Origin: Candidatus Acetothermia bacterium
Lineage (GTDB): Bacteria > Bipolaricaulota > Bipolaricaulia > RBG-16-55-9 > DRXL01
DNA: 7,253 nt
Assembly (NCBI GenBank): GCA_028275205.1
Contig: JAPWVB010000060.1
Location: 1 to 7,253, forward strand
Reading direction: 5' to 3'
Part shown: positions 5,894 through 7,253 of the stretch, in pieces
Layout of the letters: every line of letters begins with the position of its first letter
Numbering within the stretch: position 1 is the stretch's first letter
Position numbers and translations under genes: made by a program
Notes under the pieces: model-generated
What the model was told of the DNA's origin: nothing
The model's database searches: none
The model's input: only the letters and a program-made list of their open reading frames with translations

Positions 5894-6604
5894 GAGCTGC
5901 CTGGCCGCAACTAGCTTCTGCAAGTCATCGGGATCGACTTTGATCCCCGGACCCAGCGTCGAGCTGATCGTCACCGATTTGATCAGACGCCCTTTGATAT
6001 CCGCGGGCTTCTCCTCTAATATAGCTGCTGTCAAGGCGATCAAATTCTCTTTCAATTGCTCGACCGTGAACGAGCACCGCCCAAACGACGAGTGAATATT
6101 CCCGTACTCGTCGAGGCGGAACTCGAGCTTGCCCCGCTTGAGCTCCTTCACCGCCGTCCCGATATCGGGCGTGACCGTGCCCGACTTGGGGCTGGGCATA
6201 AGCCCCCGTGGCCCTAAGATCTTCCCCAACTTACTGACAACCCCCATCATATCGGGCGTGGCCACCACGCGGTCAAATTCCAGCCAACCCCCTTCGATCT
6301 TCTTCGCGAGATCTTCGCCCCCCACGTAGTCCGCCCCCGCCTCTTGGGCCTCCTTGAGCTTGTCACCCTTGGCAAATGCCAGCACCCTGACGGTCTTTCC
6401 CGCCCCATGAGGGAGCGTCACCGTTCCGCGAATGCGATGCTCGTTCTTCTTGGGGTCGACCGCTAAGCGAAATGCAGCATCAGCAGACTCGTCGAATTTC
6501 GCCGTCGCACACTCTTTGAGAAGTTTGATCGCTTCGTCTACGGTATAGAACCGCGTGCGGTCGACTTTCTCTCGTACGGCAAGATAGCGTTTGCTGCGCT
6601 CCAT
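5891..6604 (-). CDS. rplA: 50S ribosomal protein L1
   Basis: L1 binds 23S rRNA helices 76-78 to form the mobile stalk at the E site that releases deacylated tRNA; in many bacteria it also represses its own mRNA. The 237 residues are slightly above the usual 229-234. Signature segments are RLAVDPKKNEHRIRGTV (46-62), LPHGAGKTVRVLAFAKG (64-80) at the entry to domain II, and the hallmark ATPDMMGVVSKLGKILGPRG (115-134) with LMPSPKSGTVTPD (135-147). Domain I is made of the two ends, with the rRNA-binding ISSTLGPGIKVD near 213-224. The ATG at 6604 has AGGAG six bases upstream, formed partly from the rplK stop codon; the gap to rplK is 9 bp. No L1-binding leader is evident, since the intergenic gaps are too short; one could lie upstream of nusG outside the window. 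Confidence 0.98.
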   Translation of the reverse strand: MERSKRYLAVREKVDRTRFYTVDEAIKLLKECATAKFDESADAAFRLAVDPKKNEHRIRGTVTLPHGAGKTVRVLAFAKGDKLKEAQEAGADYVGGEDLAKKIEGGWLEFDRVVATPDMMGVVSKLGKILGPRGLMPSPKSGTVTPDIGTAVKELKRGKLEFRLDEYGNIHSSFGRCSFTVEQLKENLIALTAAILEEKPADIKGRLIKSVTISSTLGPGIKVDPDDLQKLVAARQL

Positions 6605-6613
6605 AAATCTCTC

Positions 6614-7051
6614 CTAGCTCTCCACGATCTCGATGCCCATGTTGCGCGCCGTCCCCGTGAGGGTCTTCATCGCTGCCTCGATGGAGTTCACGTTCATATC
6701 AGCCATCTTGATCTCCGCGATGCGCCGCAGCTGCTCCAGGGTGATCTTGCCCACTTTAACGGTGTTGGGCTGGCCGGAACCCTTGGGGACGCCCGCTGCT
6801 CGCTTGAGCAGCTCACTTGCTGGCGGCTTCTTCAACACAAAATCAAACGATCGGTCCGCGTAGATAGTGATCTGCGCTGGGATGATCAACCCCTTCTCTT
6901 CATTCTTGGTAGCGTCGTTGAATCTTTTACAAAACTCAGCAATGTTGATCTTGTGTTCTGCGAGCGCTGGCCCGACCGGGGGAGCGGGGGTCGCTTGCCC
7001 CGCGGGCAATTGGAGCTTCACCACAGCAACAACCTGCTTCTTTGCAGCCAT
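6614..7051 (-). CDS. rplK: 50S ribosomal protein L11
   Basis: L11 binds the GTPase-associated 23S rRNA (around nucleotide 1067 in E. coli) with its C-terminal domain, and its N-terminal domain moves with elongation factors and is needed for RelA activation in bacteria that have it. The protein has 145 residues (E. coli 142). The N-terminal domain has the proline-rich TPAPPVGPAL (21-30), involved in thiostrepton-type inhibition, then NIAEFCKRFN (36-45), KGLIIP (53-58) and YADRSFDF (64-71). The linker is KKPPASELLKRAAG (74-87). The C-terminal RNA-binding domain shows KVGKITLEQLRRIAEIKMAD (99-118) and GTARNMGI (133-140). A small departure is HKINI where HGVNI-like sequences are common. The ATG at 7051 is preceded by GAGGAG at the rather long spacing of about 11 bases; this site overlaps the nusG stop. 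Confidence 0.98.
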   Translation of the reverse strand: MAAKKQVVAVVKLQLPAGQATPAPPVGPALAEHKINIAEFCKRFNDATKNEEKGLIIPAQITIYADRSFDFVLKKPPASELLKRAAGVPKGSGQPNTVKVGKITLEQLRRIAEIKMADMNVNSIEAAMKTLTGTARNMGIEIVES

Positions 7052-7066
7052 TCCCAGTCACGCTCC

Positions 7067-7253
7067 TCAGATCTTCTGAATGCTCTCAAACGGCAAATCC
7101 ACGCGCGTCTCGCGCCCGAAGATCTTGACGACGACCGTGGCGATCTCGCGCTCTTTATCGTGCTCCACGATCGAGCCGGTGAAGTCCGCAAACGGCCCCT
7201 CAATGATCTCCACGACCTCGCCAATTTCAAACTCCACCTCGATCTTGGGGCCA
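7067..7253 (-). CDS. nusG: Transcription termination/antitermination protein NusG, C-terminal part
   Basis: Reading the minus strand from 7252 gives 61 residues ending in TGA at 7067-7069; the start is beyond the right edge. The visible part is the KOW domain: EFEIGEVVEIIEGPFADFTG, followed after about 20 residues by VVVKIFGRETRVDLPFESIQ, which matches the NusG C-terminal pattern of FxxGexVxIxxGPFxxfxG and xFGRxTPvel. NusG binds RNA polymerase with its missing N-terminal NGN domain and contacts Rho or ribosomal protein S10 through this KOW domain. Its position 15 bp ahead of rplK is the classical bacterial arrangement. Its stop codon forms part of the rplK Shine-Dalgarno sequence. The NusG-paralogue alternative (RfaH-like) is unlikely given the location. 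Confidence 0.96.
   Translation of the reverse strand, partial: GPKIEVEFEIGEVVEIIEGPFADFTGSIVEHDKEREIATVVVKIFGRETRVDLPFESIQKI

Noticed and set aside
7018..7230. Minus-strand 70-codon frame near the right edge
   Set aside because: It overlaps both nusG and rplK out of frame, is rich in Arg and Ser, and the true frame here encodes the NusG KOW domain.

Overview
This is a bacterial chromosomal window dominated by the conserved nusG-rplK-rplA-rplJ-rplL-rpoB transcription/translation cluster, all on the minus strand and read from the right edge leftward. It ends in a convergent plus-strand HD-domain phosphohydrolase gene. The proteins are bacterial in type (RpoB with GRHGNKG and PIETPEG motifs, bacterial L7/L12 and L10, NusG KOW domain). 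By eye RpoB most resembles short, insertion-poor forms such as that of Thermus, and it lacks the large lineage inserts of Enterobacteria. I cannot assign a phylum from the sequence. A deep-branching, possibly thermophilic or uncultured lineage is a guess only.

Layout, right to left on the minus strand. The 3' end of nusG (KOW domain only) enters from the right edge. Complete rplK (L11), rplA (L1), rplJ (L10) and rplL (L7/L12) follow, with gaps of 15, 9, 12 and 31 bp. Next comes a 104-bp spacer that could hold a structured RNA element, then full-length rpoB (1112 aa). Two bases after the rpoB stop, a complete Nudix hydrolase of the asymmetrical Ap4A-hydrolase type begins. On the plus strand at the left, a 5'-truncated HD-domain protein of the COG1078/dNTPase-like family runs into the Nudix gene, and their 3' ends overlap by 11 bp.

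How the genes fit together: NusG and RpoB are transcription factors/subunits. L11 and the L10-L12 stalk form the GTPase-associated region of the large ribosomal subunit, and L1 forms the opposite stalk. The order matches the classical bacterial cluster with one clear exception: rpoC, normally immediately after rpoB, is absent, and a nucleotide-hydrolase gene sits in its place.

The main points worth a second look are the missing rpoC with a possibly coupled Nudix gene, an unusual one-residue-shorter fork-loop-2 sequence in RpoB, a three-fold 11-residue repeat in the L10 C-terminal helix that predicts a hexameric L12 stalk, a small hairpin that would mask the rplL ribosome-binding site, and stop codons embedded in Shine-Dalgarno sequences at three successive junctions. 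There is no gene-free stretch over about 300 bases. I saw no tRNA, rRNA, CRISPR, insertion sequence or attachment site, and no convincing exotic system.
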